Shown here: positions 34,163 to 44,880 of the stretch, one piece after another
Layout of the letters: each line of letters starts with the position of its first letter
How positions within the stretch are numbered: position 1 is the stretch's first letter
Assembly (NCBI GenBank): GCA_964017065.1
Contig: OZ024788.1
Location: 13,776,452 to 13,840,451, forward strand
DNA: 64,000 nucleotides
Reading direction: 5' to 3'
Origin: Haliclona indistincta
Lineage: Eukaryota; Porifera; Demospongiae; Haplosclerida; Chalinidae
The notes under the pieces: model-generated
Database searches by the model: none
Seen by the model: only the letters and a program-made list of their open reading frames with translations
What the model was told of the DNA's origin: nothing
Made by a program: the position numbers and the translations under genes

Positions 34163-34262
34163 TTTTCTTCTTCTTCTCCTTCTCCTCCTCCTCCTTCTTC
34201 TTCTTCTTCTTCTTCTTCTTCTTCTTCTTCTTCTTCTTCTTCTCCTCCTTCTCCTTCTTCTT
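34163..34262. repeat. (TTC)n/(CTC)n microsatellite in H2b
   Basis: Lies at the same internal place as the CTTT run of H2a and the (GGCA)n of H2c. Poly-Leu and poly-Glu translations here are not genes. Confidence 0.9.
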
Positions 34263-34463
34263 TCTTACACTCGCCTAGCACCTTTACGTGAGCATGCAGT
34301 GCCGAGACCAGAACACCGGTCCACGAACAGTCGTGAAATTCTCCTGGCATGTGCCTTTTGAAATTTGTTTTTAGCAAAACGACGATATAAATTTGACGAG
34401 TTCACGATCACGAACAGTTGTCAGCTGAGTGTTAGACGCCATTATTGTGATTAAGCTTACGTA

Positions 34464-37325
34464 ATACGCTTCTTCTTCTTCTTAGTTTTTGTTGCCTCCT
34501 CGAATGAGAAGAGTACCACCGTCTGGTGGGGAAAGAAGAGATTGTAACTGCTTGGCTCGGTATAGTTGTACAAATCTGCCACGAATCGGAGAATCAGTTC
34601 TTGATCTTCAAACCATTCTACACCGATCACGTGATTGATTAATAGTGCAGGAGTGGGAGCTGGAGGGGACGAATAAATTTTAGGAAACCACGTATCGCGA
34701 ACAATCTGTAGTGCAGGACACTGAAACACGAAGTGCCCCAGGTCTTCTGAAGAGTCAGTAGAGCATAGAAGACAAGAAGACGATCTAGGCGGCTGGCCAC
34801 GCGGAGTGTTAAAAACTGCAGTGTGAGAGGCGAGGGAAGTTGCGTGAAGGATGCATGAGCCTTATCCGAAGATTTAGAAAGACGCGAGAGTGATAGATTG
34901 TGTTTGACTTTTTCAATAATTGGAGCGGGATGACCATATCTGATAGCAGGAGGGAGGTTAACAATATGGGAAAGAGATGGCAGGGTAGATGACTCAATGG
35001 AATCACGGAATTCTTCAAATATTAGGCTTTTAGTCAAGGCTTTCCAAGCTTTCTTGGATGGCAGATCTGAAACAAGTTCCAAGACCGATGGAAGGGAAAA
35101 CGAGTCTAAATGAGCAGAGAAAGAATGAATCAAGCTTTGAGAAGGAGGTGCATGGGCATTGATTAGCTCGATAAATAAGAATAGCGCGAGAAACAGCATA
35201 ATCAGGAAGAGCTAACACATTTCTGACAAAATTTAACTGTCTATGGGCAATAAGGTAGGAGATTGGGATAGTGCCACACAGTTAATGTACACCAAGGGAT
35301 GGTACATGAGATGGAACACCAAGAATAGTTCTTAGAATCTTAAGCTGGGATCTTTCCATCATTAAGATCTCAGTCTTAGTAGGAGCCCATACTTCAAAAC
35401 CAAACGACAGAATTGACAAAGATATTGACTTAAAAAGTTGCAGTGAAGTAGCAGTGTTAACTCCAGTATGGCGAGCACCAAGGGCAGATAGAGCGTAATA
35501 TGCGCTACGGGAAGAAGTGATTGATCTAATAGTGCGATTAATAGTTGAAGAGGATGTAGAAAGCAAGAGGCCTAAATGACGGGCAGAGGATAGAGTTGGA
35601 ATAGAAGAGTTAGAAATAGACCACTCGTAAGAAGGGAGCTTCTTTCTAGAAAATATTAGAACCGCTGATTTGGAGGGGTTAATTCTATACCCCACTTACT
35701 GGCATATTTATCAACAACTGATAACATTCCTTGAAGATCCTCCTGAGAGGAGGCAATGAGTGCCATGTCATCAGCAAAAGTAGAAGAACCAACATATAGA
35801 CTGTACCAATACGAACCCCGAGGTCGCTTGCTTCAAGAAGAAAAAGAAGCTCACTTGTGAAAACAGCGTAAAGAAGTGGAGAGAGAACCGCCCCCTGACG
35901 AACCCCCTGACGAACAGGGAATGGTCTGGAGACTCGATCATACCATAGAAATGAGGAGGTTGAAGAGCTACATTGTATACCAGTTGAATAGGGTATGCCA
36001 GAGATCCCCCCTTACCCCCAGATGAAAGAGCTTGTAGAAAAGTCCACTATGCCAGACCGTATCAAACGCCTTTTGGACGTCTACTAACGCAAGAAATGGA
36101 ATATCCCTATTTAGCTTACACTCGGCAATAGCCTCATGAAGTATAAAGGAAGTATGCGCCGTGGAGTAACCGGGTCTAAACCCACCTTGCAGGGGATGAA
36201 TTAAGTGTAATAGTTTGTCTTGTAAGGGAACAAGCAACAGCTTTTCAAAGAGCTTTGAAATAATCGAGGAAAGTGAAATTCCTCTATAATTAGCAGGGGA
36301 AACAGGATCCTTGCCACCTTCTTTGAATATAGGAATCACCGTGCTGCAGGTAAAGGAAGAGGGGACCACATGATATTTTAAGATCCCGTTAAAAAAGGAT
36401 GCTAGAGCCTGAAATACAGAAGCAGGTGCATTTATGAGGTGGTCAACCGAAACTTGGTCAGGACCAGAAGCTTTGCGTCTAGGGAGAGAAAGAACAACAG
36501 CATTAACATCTTCTGCTGTTATGACTACACAAGCTTCAGAGTTAGCAGGAGAGATAACAATACTACTAATTTCGCTGTCAATAAACGCCTTGTGACAGGG
36601 ATCAAAGTAGGTTGAGACAGGGGTATACAGATCTTCAAAGTAGCTAGCCCAAGCACCAGGAATGGCATCTTCTTGGTATAATTGACCTCGAAACATAAGG
36701 GAACTCGAAGCAGTGGATTTGTGGCCAAGTTTACTTTTGATGATGCGAAAAAGATCAGGGTTAGCAATATCAAGGTTGTTGTAAAAATCATCTAATTCTG
36801 AGCGCTGAAGCTTCCTAAACTCTCTGCGAAATGCACGCTTGGCTTCTTTGTAGGCCTTCTTTAGGGGATGGTCAGGATGTCCGGGTCTACCGCCAGAGAT
36901 CCAGTCTCTGTATTTTGTTTAGACACCTTGTGTGTAGATTTAAGACTAGGGGACCAATTTTGACGGAGAAAAGGACGGGATTTACTGGACGGAATAACTT
37001 TTTTGGCAGAGGAGATGAGGGCAGACGATACAAAGTTAGAAAGGACCTCTATATCAGATGAAGAGGTAATGGAAAGAGGGGCAAGTTGCATAGCACTATC
37101 GAGCGAATCAGAATAGTCAATAATAGTGGGGGAGGGGTCGGGGTGGTTACTTGGCCACTTTAGAACTGAACGGACGAAAGGCGTTGAAAACCCAGAACTG
37201 ATGGTAGGAAGAGGAGAGAGAGAGACCACAATTACACAGGAACTAAAAATTTTGCTAGTGAATGATTTGGGGCATAATATGTGATCAATGGTTGAAAAAG
37301 AAATGTGGGCCTCACTCTCATAAGT
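34464..37325 (-). mobile_element. Degenerate non-LTR retrotransposon in H2b
   Basis: Minus-strand RT in several broken frames: 36861-37229 (end of endonuclease and linker), 35968-36696 (RKASGPDQVSVDHL, NYRGISLSSIISKLFEK, QGGFRPGYST, DVQKAFDTVWH), FADDM near 35765, 35282-35695 (RT thumb) and 34639-35199 (C-terminal part with Cys/His residues). The 3' end is a short (AAG)n at about 34470. Frameshifts and stops make it inactive. It is cut within the endonuclease at its 5' side. Confidence 0.8.
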
Positions 37326-37326
37326 A

Positions 37327-37703
37327 GAAAATAAAAAGATTTCTATCGAAATCGAAAGGATGTAGGGTTGTGAAATCTACCACTGGTCCACAATGTAAAC
37401 TAACAAGGAACAAACATGGAATGGTAACACGATTGACTTGCTAACAGACCATAGATCCCTACATCAGTGGCTGCTTTGGCTGACTATAGCTAGTTCTGCT
37501 AGCTGCTGTTGATTGACACCTGACGTGCACTCTTATGTACATGCAGCCACTGATGTAGGGATCTATGGTCTGTTAGCAAGTCAATCGTGTTACCATTCCA
37601 TGTTTGTTCCTTGTTAGTTTACATTGTGGACCAGTGGTAGATTTCACAACCCTACATCCTTTTGATTTCGATAGAAATCTTTTTATTTTCTTGTTTGTGT
37701 CCT
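37327..37703. repeat. Palindromic end of H2c
   Basis: Arms of about 155 bp complementary to each other, with ATCCCTACATCAGTGGCTG and its complement near the centre. Similar to the palindrome of H2a at about 33268-33681. Confidence 0.9.
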
Positions 37704-38040
37704 TTTTTCTTATTCAGTGATGTGCAGTTCAATATCATGCATGTACTGAGCCGTCTTTGTTTCCACCATTGGTTTAGTTTTCCTGTTATTGATGGCTTTT
37801 CTTTATTAACAATTTTAAACTTGTAGCTAAAAAATAATTGTTATGCTGTATATCAGGTCGCCTACGCATAGTGCATGCATGCAGGCTAGGCATGCATTCG
37901 AGCCCCGCCCACACTTGTTTGTAGACCATGCGGCGGTTATAATGATCTGGCGAGCGCAGAATGTTGATTCTACACGAGCTTACAGTTCTTCGACGACTCC
38001 AGACAAATATGTGTTCTCCGTGTTCTATACGGCGCGGCTA

Positions 38041-41000
38041 TAGACCCCTTGGGCGCTAACAGCTGACCGCAATAATTTCTAAAAAACGTCATCGTGCCAC
38101 GCCTTTGTCCGCCATTTTCAAGGCCTAGAATGTAGTGAACATCGAACAAACAGGAGCAATTCGCCGATACTCTTGGGTGTTACTCATCTCTTGGGGGCTC
38201 TCTATCATAGACAAGCGTAGATATATGGAAAAGGGTTGAAAAAGATGGTTCTAAACGCTCCAGGGCCATAGCAAATACCTGGTAGTAAAGTGTATTCGAC
38301 AGTTCTAGGATCTTTGGAGTGATTTCAGACTGAGAAACAGATAGATCGACGTTTTCTCGAAGGTAATGTGCTACATTTCGCTGTTTCTGAGGCTTACCGT
38401 TGATAAAACGGGCGCTGGAAGTCAGAAGTGTGAGTTTTGACTCCAATCAAGTTGCGCTTGTCAGTGCTTTTCCGAGCTTGTCTCCGCTTGGCAGATTTGT
38501 GCCATGGCGCGCAACTCAAAATCATGCTGTAGATGCAACAAAACTGGGACCTGCCAAGGCTGTGCCTGTGCAAAGGCGTCATCACATTGTGTAAACTGCT
38601 TTCCAGGAAGACTCGGTCATTGCATCAATCGTGACAGTAGCGCTACAGCCGCTACCACCAAAGTTGGCGCCAATTCTGTTACAGCTCCATCGTCTCTACC
38701 TGTCAATCGTCCTGATAACAGCCAAACGTTGCCTGTTACAACATCGCCTGCACACTCTACAGGTGACAGTCTGACCTCCTACTCAGAAGTGCCTCGCTCT
38801 ACGGTCCCAGTCGAGATCTCCTCTGATCATTATCCTACACGGCGTCTGCTAGCCGCCACAGCCGATGCTCAAAGTGACAGTACTCCCGCTACTACTACGT
38901 CCACCCAGATCGAGACAGGCGACCTGCCCATCTCCCCTTCAAACAAAAACACAGAATCAACCTTGTCCGTGCCATGTCCAGCCACAACTAACCGGCTGCA
39001 GTCTCACGACAGTGCGCGGCTAACCGGCACTGATCATGCTCAGCAGAGTGCAGCAGCTCCACCCGGTTTTAACGATACTGATCACAACCCACAGAATTCT
39101 TCAGCTAACTGTACCCCTCCTCCTCTGTTGCTTCCTCCCTTCACTCCTGCTCCTCCTATGGCTCCGCACTTCAACTGGAGCCCTCTCATGAGCGGTAACG
39201 ATTTCTGTGATGCTATCAATGCAGCATATGAAGAAATTGTCCACTGGAAACAAAACCTCTTCTCCCCACCTTCAGGCAAGGCCGGAAAAGCCTTTACTCA
39301 AGAACTCTCAAACCTATACCAGGCTTATGGTGAAAGTTCTGCTTTAGAACCAATTGCGCTAAAAGCAGCAATGGTCTTGCCCTCTCTCCTTCTCCAAAAA
39401 CCTTACATTGGTTCTAAACCTCGAGATCATTGTGACTGTCTTACGCGACGCCTCTCTCTTTGGCATTCCGGAGACATTAACAACCTGATGCTTGAAGCAA
39501 GAGCTGTTCAACATCGAATCAAGCATCTCAATAAACCTTCCAATGACCAAAATATCGCCCGTCTCTTTTCCAACCTCATGTTTCATGGCAAGGTCAAAGA
39601 GGCAATCCGTCTACTCTCAACAAAAGAAAAAGGAGCTCCGCTCAACATCCACTCAGCTGTATCTTCTTCTAATCCTCATCACACCGTGCTGCATGAGCTT
39701 CAAGACAAACACCCTCCAGGACAGAATGCCTCTCCTGAAGCCCTCATACAGTCATCCTCCTCAGCCCCTCTCTCTCACCCCGTCATTTTTGATCAAATAC
39801 AGGGTTGTACAATTCGCTCTGCAGCTCTTAACACAAACGGAGCAGCAGGTCCTTCTGGTCTAGATGCTGCAGCATGGAGACGGCTATGTACTTCCTTCCA
39901 CAAGGCATCCAATAACCTCTGCAACAGTCTAGCTCTGGTAGCCAAAAAGCTCTGTACCACCTTCGTAGATCCTAATTGTCTGTCACCTTTCACTGCCTGC
40001 CGTCTAATTGCTTTAGACAAGTCCCCAGGCGTTCGCCCAATTGGCGTTTGCGAAGTTGTTAGAAGAATCTGCAGCAAAGCCATCCTCTCCATCATAAGAC
40101 CCGACATCCTCAAAGCTGCAGGTACTCTTCAACTATGCGCAGGTCAAGAGGCAGGTTGTGAAGCAGCAGTGCATGCTCTAAGAGGAATGTTTGATGATGA
40201 AAACACCGAGGGTGTTCTTTTAGTAGATGCCTCTAATGCCTTTAACAACCTCAACCGCCAAGCTGCACTGCACAATGTCCAATTGCTCTGTCCTCCCCTG
40301 GCCTCCATTCTAATCAATACCTATAGGACAGATGCTCAACTATTCATTGACAAGGCAAGTCTCCTTTCTAAAGAGGGCACAACTCAAGGAGACCCACTTG
40401 CCATGCCAATGTTTGCTCTCGCCTCCATCCCTCTAATCAATAACCTCAAATCACTTTCTTGTGCAAGACAAGTCTGGTACGCAGATGATGCTGCTGCCGC
40501 AGCAGGTAAAATCAAAGAGCTGGCAAATTGGTGGTCTCAAATTCGTCAACTTGGCCCTTCTTTTGGTTATTTTGTCAACCCTGCAAAAACCTGTTTGGTT
40601 GTAAAAGAAAAGCATCTCCAACTAGCAATTGACTCCTTCTCTTCCAGTGGCATCCAAATCTCATGTGAGGGAGCCAGATACCTGGGTGCCCCTCTCGGAA
40701 CAGCTGAATACATCAAGCAATTCATAAGCCAAAAAGTATCGCAGTGGCAAGCCACAGTTGAGTCTCTGTCTTCCATCGCCACCTCACAACCTCATGCAGC
40801 CTACTCTGCAATGACACATGGGGTCATCAGTCAATGGCTATTCCTCCAACGTACTATACCCAACCTTGCTCCTCTCCTTCAGTCTTTAGAAGAATCCATC
40901 TCTCAAAAGTTCATTCCAGCCCTAACAGGTCGCAGAGGCTGCTCAGACCTTGAGCGTGAACTGTTCGCTCTTCCTGTAAGACTTGGGGGTCTGGGGCTAA

Positions 41001-42303
41001 CAAACCCCGTCCAATCTGCCAATCAACAACATTCTGCTTCTCTCAATATCACCTCACCACTAACTTCAGCCATTGCAAACCAAGACTGCAACTACTCCAC
41101 CAATATAATCGACCAACAGCTCAAAACAAAACAGTCAACTCACAGAATCAGCCGCCAACTAAAACTTGCTACTGCAAACAGTGTTAAATCCAGGCTTGAT
41201 AATAACATCTGTCGCGCAGTCACCCTAGCAAGTGAGAAGGGTGCCTCATCTTGGCTAACCGCACTCCCAATTGAGCAGCATGGCTTTGCCCTACACAAAA
41301 GAGCATTTAGAGATGCCCTCTCACTTCGCTATAACTGGCCACTTTCCAACCTTCCTACAAACTGTGTCTGCGGCAAGCCTTTTTCCGTCGACCATGCTCT
41401 GTGTTGCCCAACAGGTGGTTTCCCATCCATACGCCACAATGAGCTTAGAGACCTTACTGCCAATGCAATGACAGAAGTCTGTCATGATGTATGTATTGAG
41501 CCCAACCTGCAGCCCCTGTCTGGAGAATCTCTCCGGTACTCCACTTCGAATAAAGAAGATGGTGCCAGGCTTGACATCAGAGCTGCTGGTTTCTGGGGTG
41601 ACAAGCATCAGCAAGCATATTTTGATGTGAGGGTTTTCAACCCAAACGCTTGCTCATATCGCCACCTCACCCTTGCATCAGCTTACTCAAGACAGGAAAA
41701 ACTCAAGAGACGTCACTATGAGCAACGAGTGACTCAAGTTGAGCATGGTTCCTTCACGCCACTGGTCTTTTCCACCACTGGAGGTCTGGGCAATGCAGCA
41801 GATGTCACCTACAAACGGCTTGCCTCCCTCATTGCGTCAAAAAGAGAAGTTGAATATGCCACCATTCGCAAGTGGTTAAGAAACAAAATCTCATTTTCGC
41901 TGTTAAGATCAGCTATCACTTGTCTCCGTGGCTCCCGGTCTTCCTATCATTCTCCTCAGCATGATCTCTCTGCAGATCTTATAGTTGCTGAGGCAAAACT
42001 CTCTAACTAATTCAAGTTCATGTAGTGACTATTACTATCTATTTTAGTATTATTATATATTATTTGTATTTTCATTTCCCTGGGTTCTATTATGCATTAT
42101 ACTTGTATTATATTCACATTATTTATATATTCTATGTATGTATGCTATTATAATAAGTTATCTGGCGTAGTATAATAATTGTGTTCCACGCTTTTCTTGA
42201 CGGTCTTTGTAGCAAAAGTGTACTAGTAGGACTTAAAAATGGCGATTATGAAATTTTTTTCCGTAGAATTATTGCGGTCAAGTATTAGCGCCCAACCGGT
42301 CTA
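38041..42303 (+). mobile_element. TIR-bounded element carrying an RT/endonuclease ORF
   Basis: Left end TAGACCCCTTGGGCGCTAAC, right end (reverse strand) TAGACCGGTTGGGCGCTAAT. The inverted repeats match for about 40 bp and weakly to about 85 bp (CGCCATTTT then AAG.CCTA). TA occurs at 38039-38040 and 42304-42305, while H2a has one TA at the matching place, so a TA duplication is likely. The interior holds one intact ORF (38504-42010). Either the RT ORF belongs to the TIR element, or an RLE LINE entered a MITE. A weak 9-bp repeat ATGTAGTGA at 38130 and 42020 would suit the second view, but no poly(A) is seen. Confidence 0.7.
38504..42010 (+). CDS. Reverse transcriptase with C-terminal restriction-like endonuclease
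   Basis: An uninterrupted ORF of 1168 residues. The N-terminus is Cys-rich (CCRCNKTGTCQGCACAK...CVNC...GHCIN, residues 8-41), probably a zinc-binding module, followed by about 170 Ser/Thr/Pro-rich residues. The RT runs from about 430 to 750: AAGPSGLDAAAW, RPIGVCEVVRRI, LLVDASNAFNNLN (motif A), GTTQGDPLAMPMFALA (motif B), VWYADDAAAAG (motif C). The C-terminus has a CxCG...H...C zinc motif then GGFPSIRHNELRD, ARLDIRAAGFWG and AYFDVRVFNP, consistent with a PD-(D/E)xK nuclease of RLE-type LINEs. No APE-type endonuclease is present. The open frame over 3.5 kb implies recent activity. It lies within TIRs, which is not expected for a LINE. Confidence 0.85.
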   Translation: MARNSKSCCRCNKTGTCQGCACAKASSHCVNCFPGRLGHCINRDSSATAATTKVGANSVTAPSSLPVNRPDNSQTLPVTTSPAHSTGDSLTSYSEVPRSTVPVEISSDHYPTRRLLAATADAQSDSTPATTTSTQIETGDLPISPSNKNTESTLSVPCPATTNRLQSHDSARLTGTDHAQQSAAAPPGFNDTDHNPQNSSANCTPPPLLLPPFTPAPPMAPHFNWSPLMSGNDFCDAINAAYEEIVHWKQNLFSPPSGKAGKAFTQELSNLYQAYGESSALEPIALKAAMVLPSLLLQKPYIGSKPRDHCDCLTRRLSLWHSGDINNLMLEARAVQHRIKHLNKPSNDQNIARLFSNLMFHGKVKEAIRLLSTKEKGAPLNIHSAVSSSNPHHTVLHELQDKHPPGQNASPEALIQSSSSAPLSHPVIFDQIQGCTIRSAALNTNGAAGPSGLDAAAWRRLCTSFHKASNNLCNSLALVAKKLCTTFVDPNCLSPFTACRLIALDKSPGVRPIGVCEVVRRICSKAILSIIRPDILKAAGTLQLCAGQEAGCEAAVHALRGMFDDENTEGVLLVDASNAFNNLNRQAALHNVQLLCPPLASILINTYRTDAQLFIDKASLLSKEGTTQGDPLAMPMFALASIPLINNLKSLSCARQVWYADDAAAAAGKIKELANWWSQIRQLGPSFGYFVNPAKTCLVVKEKHLQLAIDSFSSSGIQISCEGARYLGAPLGTAEYIKQFISQKVSQWQATVESLSSIATSQPHAAYSAMTHGVISQWLFLQRTIPNLAPLLQSLEESISQKFIPALTGRRGCSDLERELFALPVRLGGLGLTNPVQSANQQHSASLNITSPLTSAIANQDCNYSTNIIDQQLKTKQSTHRISRQLKLATANSVKSRLDNNICRAVTLASEKGASSWLTALPIEQHGFALHKRAFRDALSLRYNWPLSNLPTNCVCGKPFSVDHALCCPTGGFPSIRHNELRDLTANAMTEVCHDVCIEPNLQPLSGESLRYSTSNKEDGARLDIRAAGFWGDKHQQAYFDVRVFNPNACSYRHLTLASAYSRQEKLKRRHYEQRVTQVEHGSFTPLVFSTTGGLGNAADVTYKRLASLIASKREVEYATIRKWLRNKISFSLLRSAITCLRGSRSSYHSPQHDLSADLIVAEAKLSN

Positions 42304-42857
42304 TACTCAAGCTAGTGCTCGGTCACGTGCGCTAGCCACTACTTGGTCACGTGCGTATTGCGCAATCACACTAATGGCGTCTAACACTTAGCTGACAATT
42401 GATCACGATCGAGAACTCGCGGAATGCATATCGCCGTTTCGCTAAAAACAAAGTTCAAAAGGCACCTGCCAGGAGAATTTCACGACTGTTCGTGGGTGTT
42501 TTGGTCTCGGCATTGCTCGTGTAAAGGTCAGCTAGGCGAGTGGAAGGAAGGAACGAAGGCAGGCAGGCAGGCAGGCAGGCAGGAAGATGACGAAACTCGA
42601 TTTTCACCATTTCCAGGTTCGTCACTTTTAGTAACAATTTAGAGCCATCTCTTTGCTACTGTAAGATGGGGCAACGCCAGAGAGCAGATCTAAGTGTTTA
42701 TGGACGTATAAAATTCATCACCAGGTGAAATATCAGCGTTTGAACGCTAATCATACATTGTATGTATCCGCCATCTTGTTTTTCCGTTCAACCCTACATA
42801 GGGAGTCACTACCGTAGGGAGTCACTACCGTAGGGAGTCACTACCGTGCCTCCCTAA

Positions 42858-43126
42858 TACGCAGGGCCCTGTTTTTGAAAGGATACGTGAGAGGAGATAT
42901 AATCCCAATTGGAAAGATAGCAGATTACAATTTTTCCCTGCTCATTAAATACAGGTGTGGGCACCGGCCCGATCGAAGTCCCACCGACGCTTTGATCAAT
43001 GAGACACTGCCATTGTACTTTGCTCCCCAGTACAAGACCAGGTACCCGTTTTACAGATGTGTGGGCGGTGGGCTGGAGTACTTTTGGATTTTTTTCCTCC
43101 TACTCACACACTCACACACTCACACA

Positions 43127-43187
<61 letters not shown>

Positions 43188-43340
43188 ACAAAGACAAAGT
43201 TTACCCGCCACCCTCCTCAAGAGGAGTTCTACACCATGAATGTGGAAGTGATTCCACACCATGAATGTGCAGGTGGTGATGCGGACCCAGCAGTAAGGAT
43301 GGAAACATACGTGCTAGGATTCCTGTGCACTAAGCAGGTT
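42858..43340. repeat. SINE-body fragment and (CA)n, no gene
   Basis: Contains a piece of the SINE body (about 43015-43100: CCAGTACAAGACCAGGTACC...GGGCTGGAGTAC) that lost its tRNA-like head, and a CA repeat at about 43104-43182. No convincing exon apart from the possible remnant noted at 33840. Confidence 0.6.
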
Positions 43341-43349
43341 CTAGGGCCG

Positions 43350-43634
43350 GTGCTAGCATGATGGTATCTCCTGAAGCCTGGCCAGGCATCTTGCAGGAGC
43401 ATCCAGCTGTGATCACAACAGGAGGCGTGAACATGTGCCCACATGGACCTCCTATTGTACATGACCACAGCCAGTGAACTTTGCCTCCCCAGTACAAGAC
43501 CAGGTACCCGTTTTACAGATGGGTCAGCTGGTGGGCTGGAGTACATGTGATGGTTTTTTTTCCTCCTGCTCTGGGATTCGAACCAGTGTCCTCTGGGTTG
43601 TAAGCCCAAGACTCTACCAGTTGAACCACCAGGG

Positions 43635-43641
<7 letters not shown>
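43350..43641 (-). mobile_element. tRNA-derived SINE, copy 1
   Basis: The head (43563-43641, minus strand) has a box A TGGTTCAACTGG (43617-43628), box B GGTTCGAATCC (43574-43584) and an anticodon-like loop CTTACAA with TAC, i.e. Val-like. The 3' acceptor strand does not pair with GGTGCCC, so it is not a functional tRNA. It is followed by an A-rich linker and a body found again at 43015-43100 and, in part, near 59390. Confidence 0.78.

Positions 43642-43716
<75 letters not shown>
43636..43716. repeat. (CA)n microsatellite
   Basis: About 40 CA units between two SINE copies. All reading frames here are low complexity. Confidence 0.95.
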
Positions 43717-43719
<3 letters not shown>

Positions 43720-43739
43720 CACGTGTTCCTGGACAAGCC

Positions 43740-43940
43740 AGGGCACCTGTGCACTAAGCAGGTACGATGTGCCGGTGCTATGAGCACTCCTGGAGCCCGG
43801 GCAAGGAACTCGCAGGAGGAACCAACCATGTGATGTTTTTTGTTGTTCTTTTTTCCTCCTGCCCTGGGATTCGAACCAGTGTCCTCCAGTGTCCATGGGT
43901 CATAAACCCAGGACTCTACCAGTTGAACCACCAGGGCACC

Positions 43941-43943
<3 letters not shown>
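43740..43943 (-). mobile_element. tRNA-derived SINE, copy 2
   Basis: Head at 43858-43943 with the same boxes A and B; the anticodon arm carries a 10-14 bp insertion. Body toward 43740 differs from copy 1 (CAGGTGCCCTGGC...). Both heads abut CA repeats. Confidence 0.72.
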
Positions 43944-44222
<279 letters not shown>

Positions 44223-44228
44223 TATTTT

Positions 44229-44554
44229 CTTATCCTACCATCTGTTACTATACTGTAGGTCGATCCATTATCCTACCATCTGTTACTGTACTGTAGGTCC
44301 ATCCATTATCCCACCATCTGTTACTGTACTGTAGCCTGGTCGATCCATTATCCCACCATCTGTTACTGTACTGTAGGTCGATCCATTATCCTACCATCTG
44401 TTACTGTACTGTAGGTCGATCCATTATCCCACCATCTGTTACTGTACTGTAGGTCGATCCATTATCCTACCATCTGTTACTGTACTGTAGGTCGATCCAT
44501 TATCCTACCATCTGTTACTGTACTGTAGGTCGATCCATTATCCTATCATCTGTT
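44229..44554. repeat. 38-bp satellite array upstream of gene 3, about eight copies
   Basis: Same unit as before genes 1 and 2. It ends about 227 bp before the TATTTAAA box, the same distance as in gene 1. Confidence 0.95.
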
Positions 44555-44780
44555 CAGTATAAGCTTGCATATATGTTTTGCTAACTGGCAGTACGCCGTT
44601 ATCACGAAATATCACAAAGCATTCAAAACTGATGTATAATGACTATAGTGAATCTATATTTGCTAGATAAACAGTCTAGAATGCACAAATATGCAATTAA
44701 ATTTACTCCATGCTGCACAATCATTATAAATTAACTCTGCCTTTATATGGTATGGCCTCCAGCAAAGTGTAGTGCCATGG

Positions 44781-44815
44781 TATTTAAACATGAGTTGTTT
44801 AATGCTTTCCACTCA
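44781..44815 (+). promoter_or_regulatory. Core promoter of gene 3
   Basis: TATTTAAA at 44781-44788 and initiator A at 44815 (ACTCAGTCTT), 34 bp apart as in genes 1 and 2. Confidence 0.65.
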
Positions 44816-44880
44816 GTCTTAAAATCATGCTTAGTTCTTATAACTGTTGTGACAGCAAGACAGTGCCAATTCACAAACTG

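Larger units (their letters stand above)
33923..37326 (-). mobile_element. Helitron-like element H2b, interrupted by a LINE
   Basis: Starts after an A with TTAGGGAGGCACGGTAGTGC (hairpin end), then GTAGGGATGAACGAG and CAAGATGGCGGCTAC. Collinear with H2a to about 34460, including the central microsatellite, here (TTC)n. It is then replaced by a minus-strand LINE (34464 to about 37325). It lies back to back with H2c, which starts at the shared palindrome. Confidence 0.6.
37327..42857 (+). mobile_element. Helitron-like element H2c hosting a TIR element
   Basis: Begins GAAAATAAAAAGATTTC after an A and ends CCTCCCTAA before a T. It contains the family palindrome (37327-37703), then the body, split by a 4.26-kb TIR element (38041-42303), then the conserved GCCATCTTGTTTTTCCG block (about 42770-42786). 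The microsatellite is (GGCA)n at 42557-42582. The hairpin end has a threefold GTAGGGAGTCACTACC. Without the insertion it is about 1.27 kb, like H2a. Confidence 0.7.

Noticed and set aside
34071..34377. Poly-Leu and poly-Glu ORFs
   Set aside because: Products of the (TTC)n microsatellite inside H2b.
43574..43641. A functional tRNA-Val gene
   Set aside because: Boxes A and B and an anticodon arm are present but the acceptor stem does not pair and a SINE body follows.
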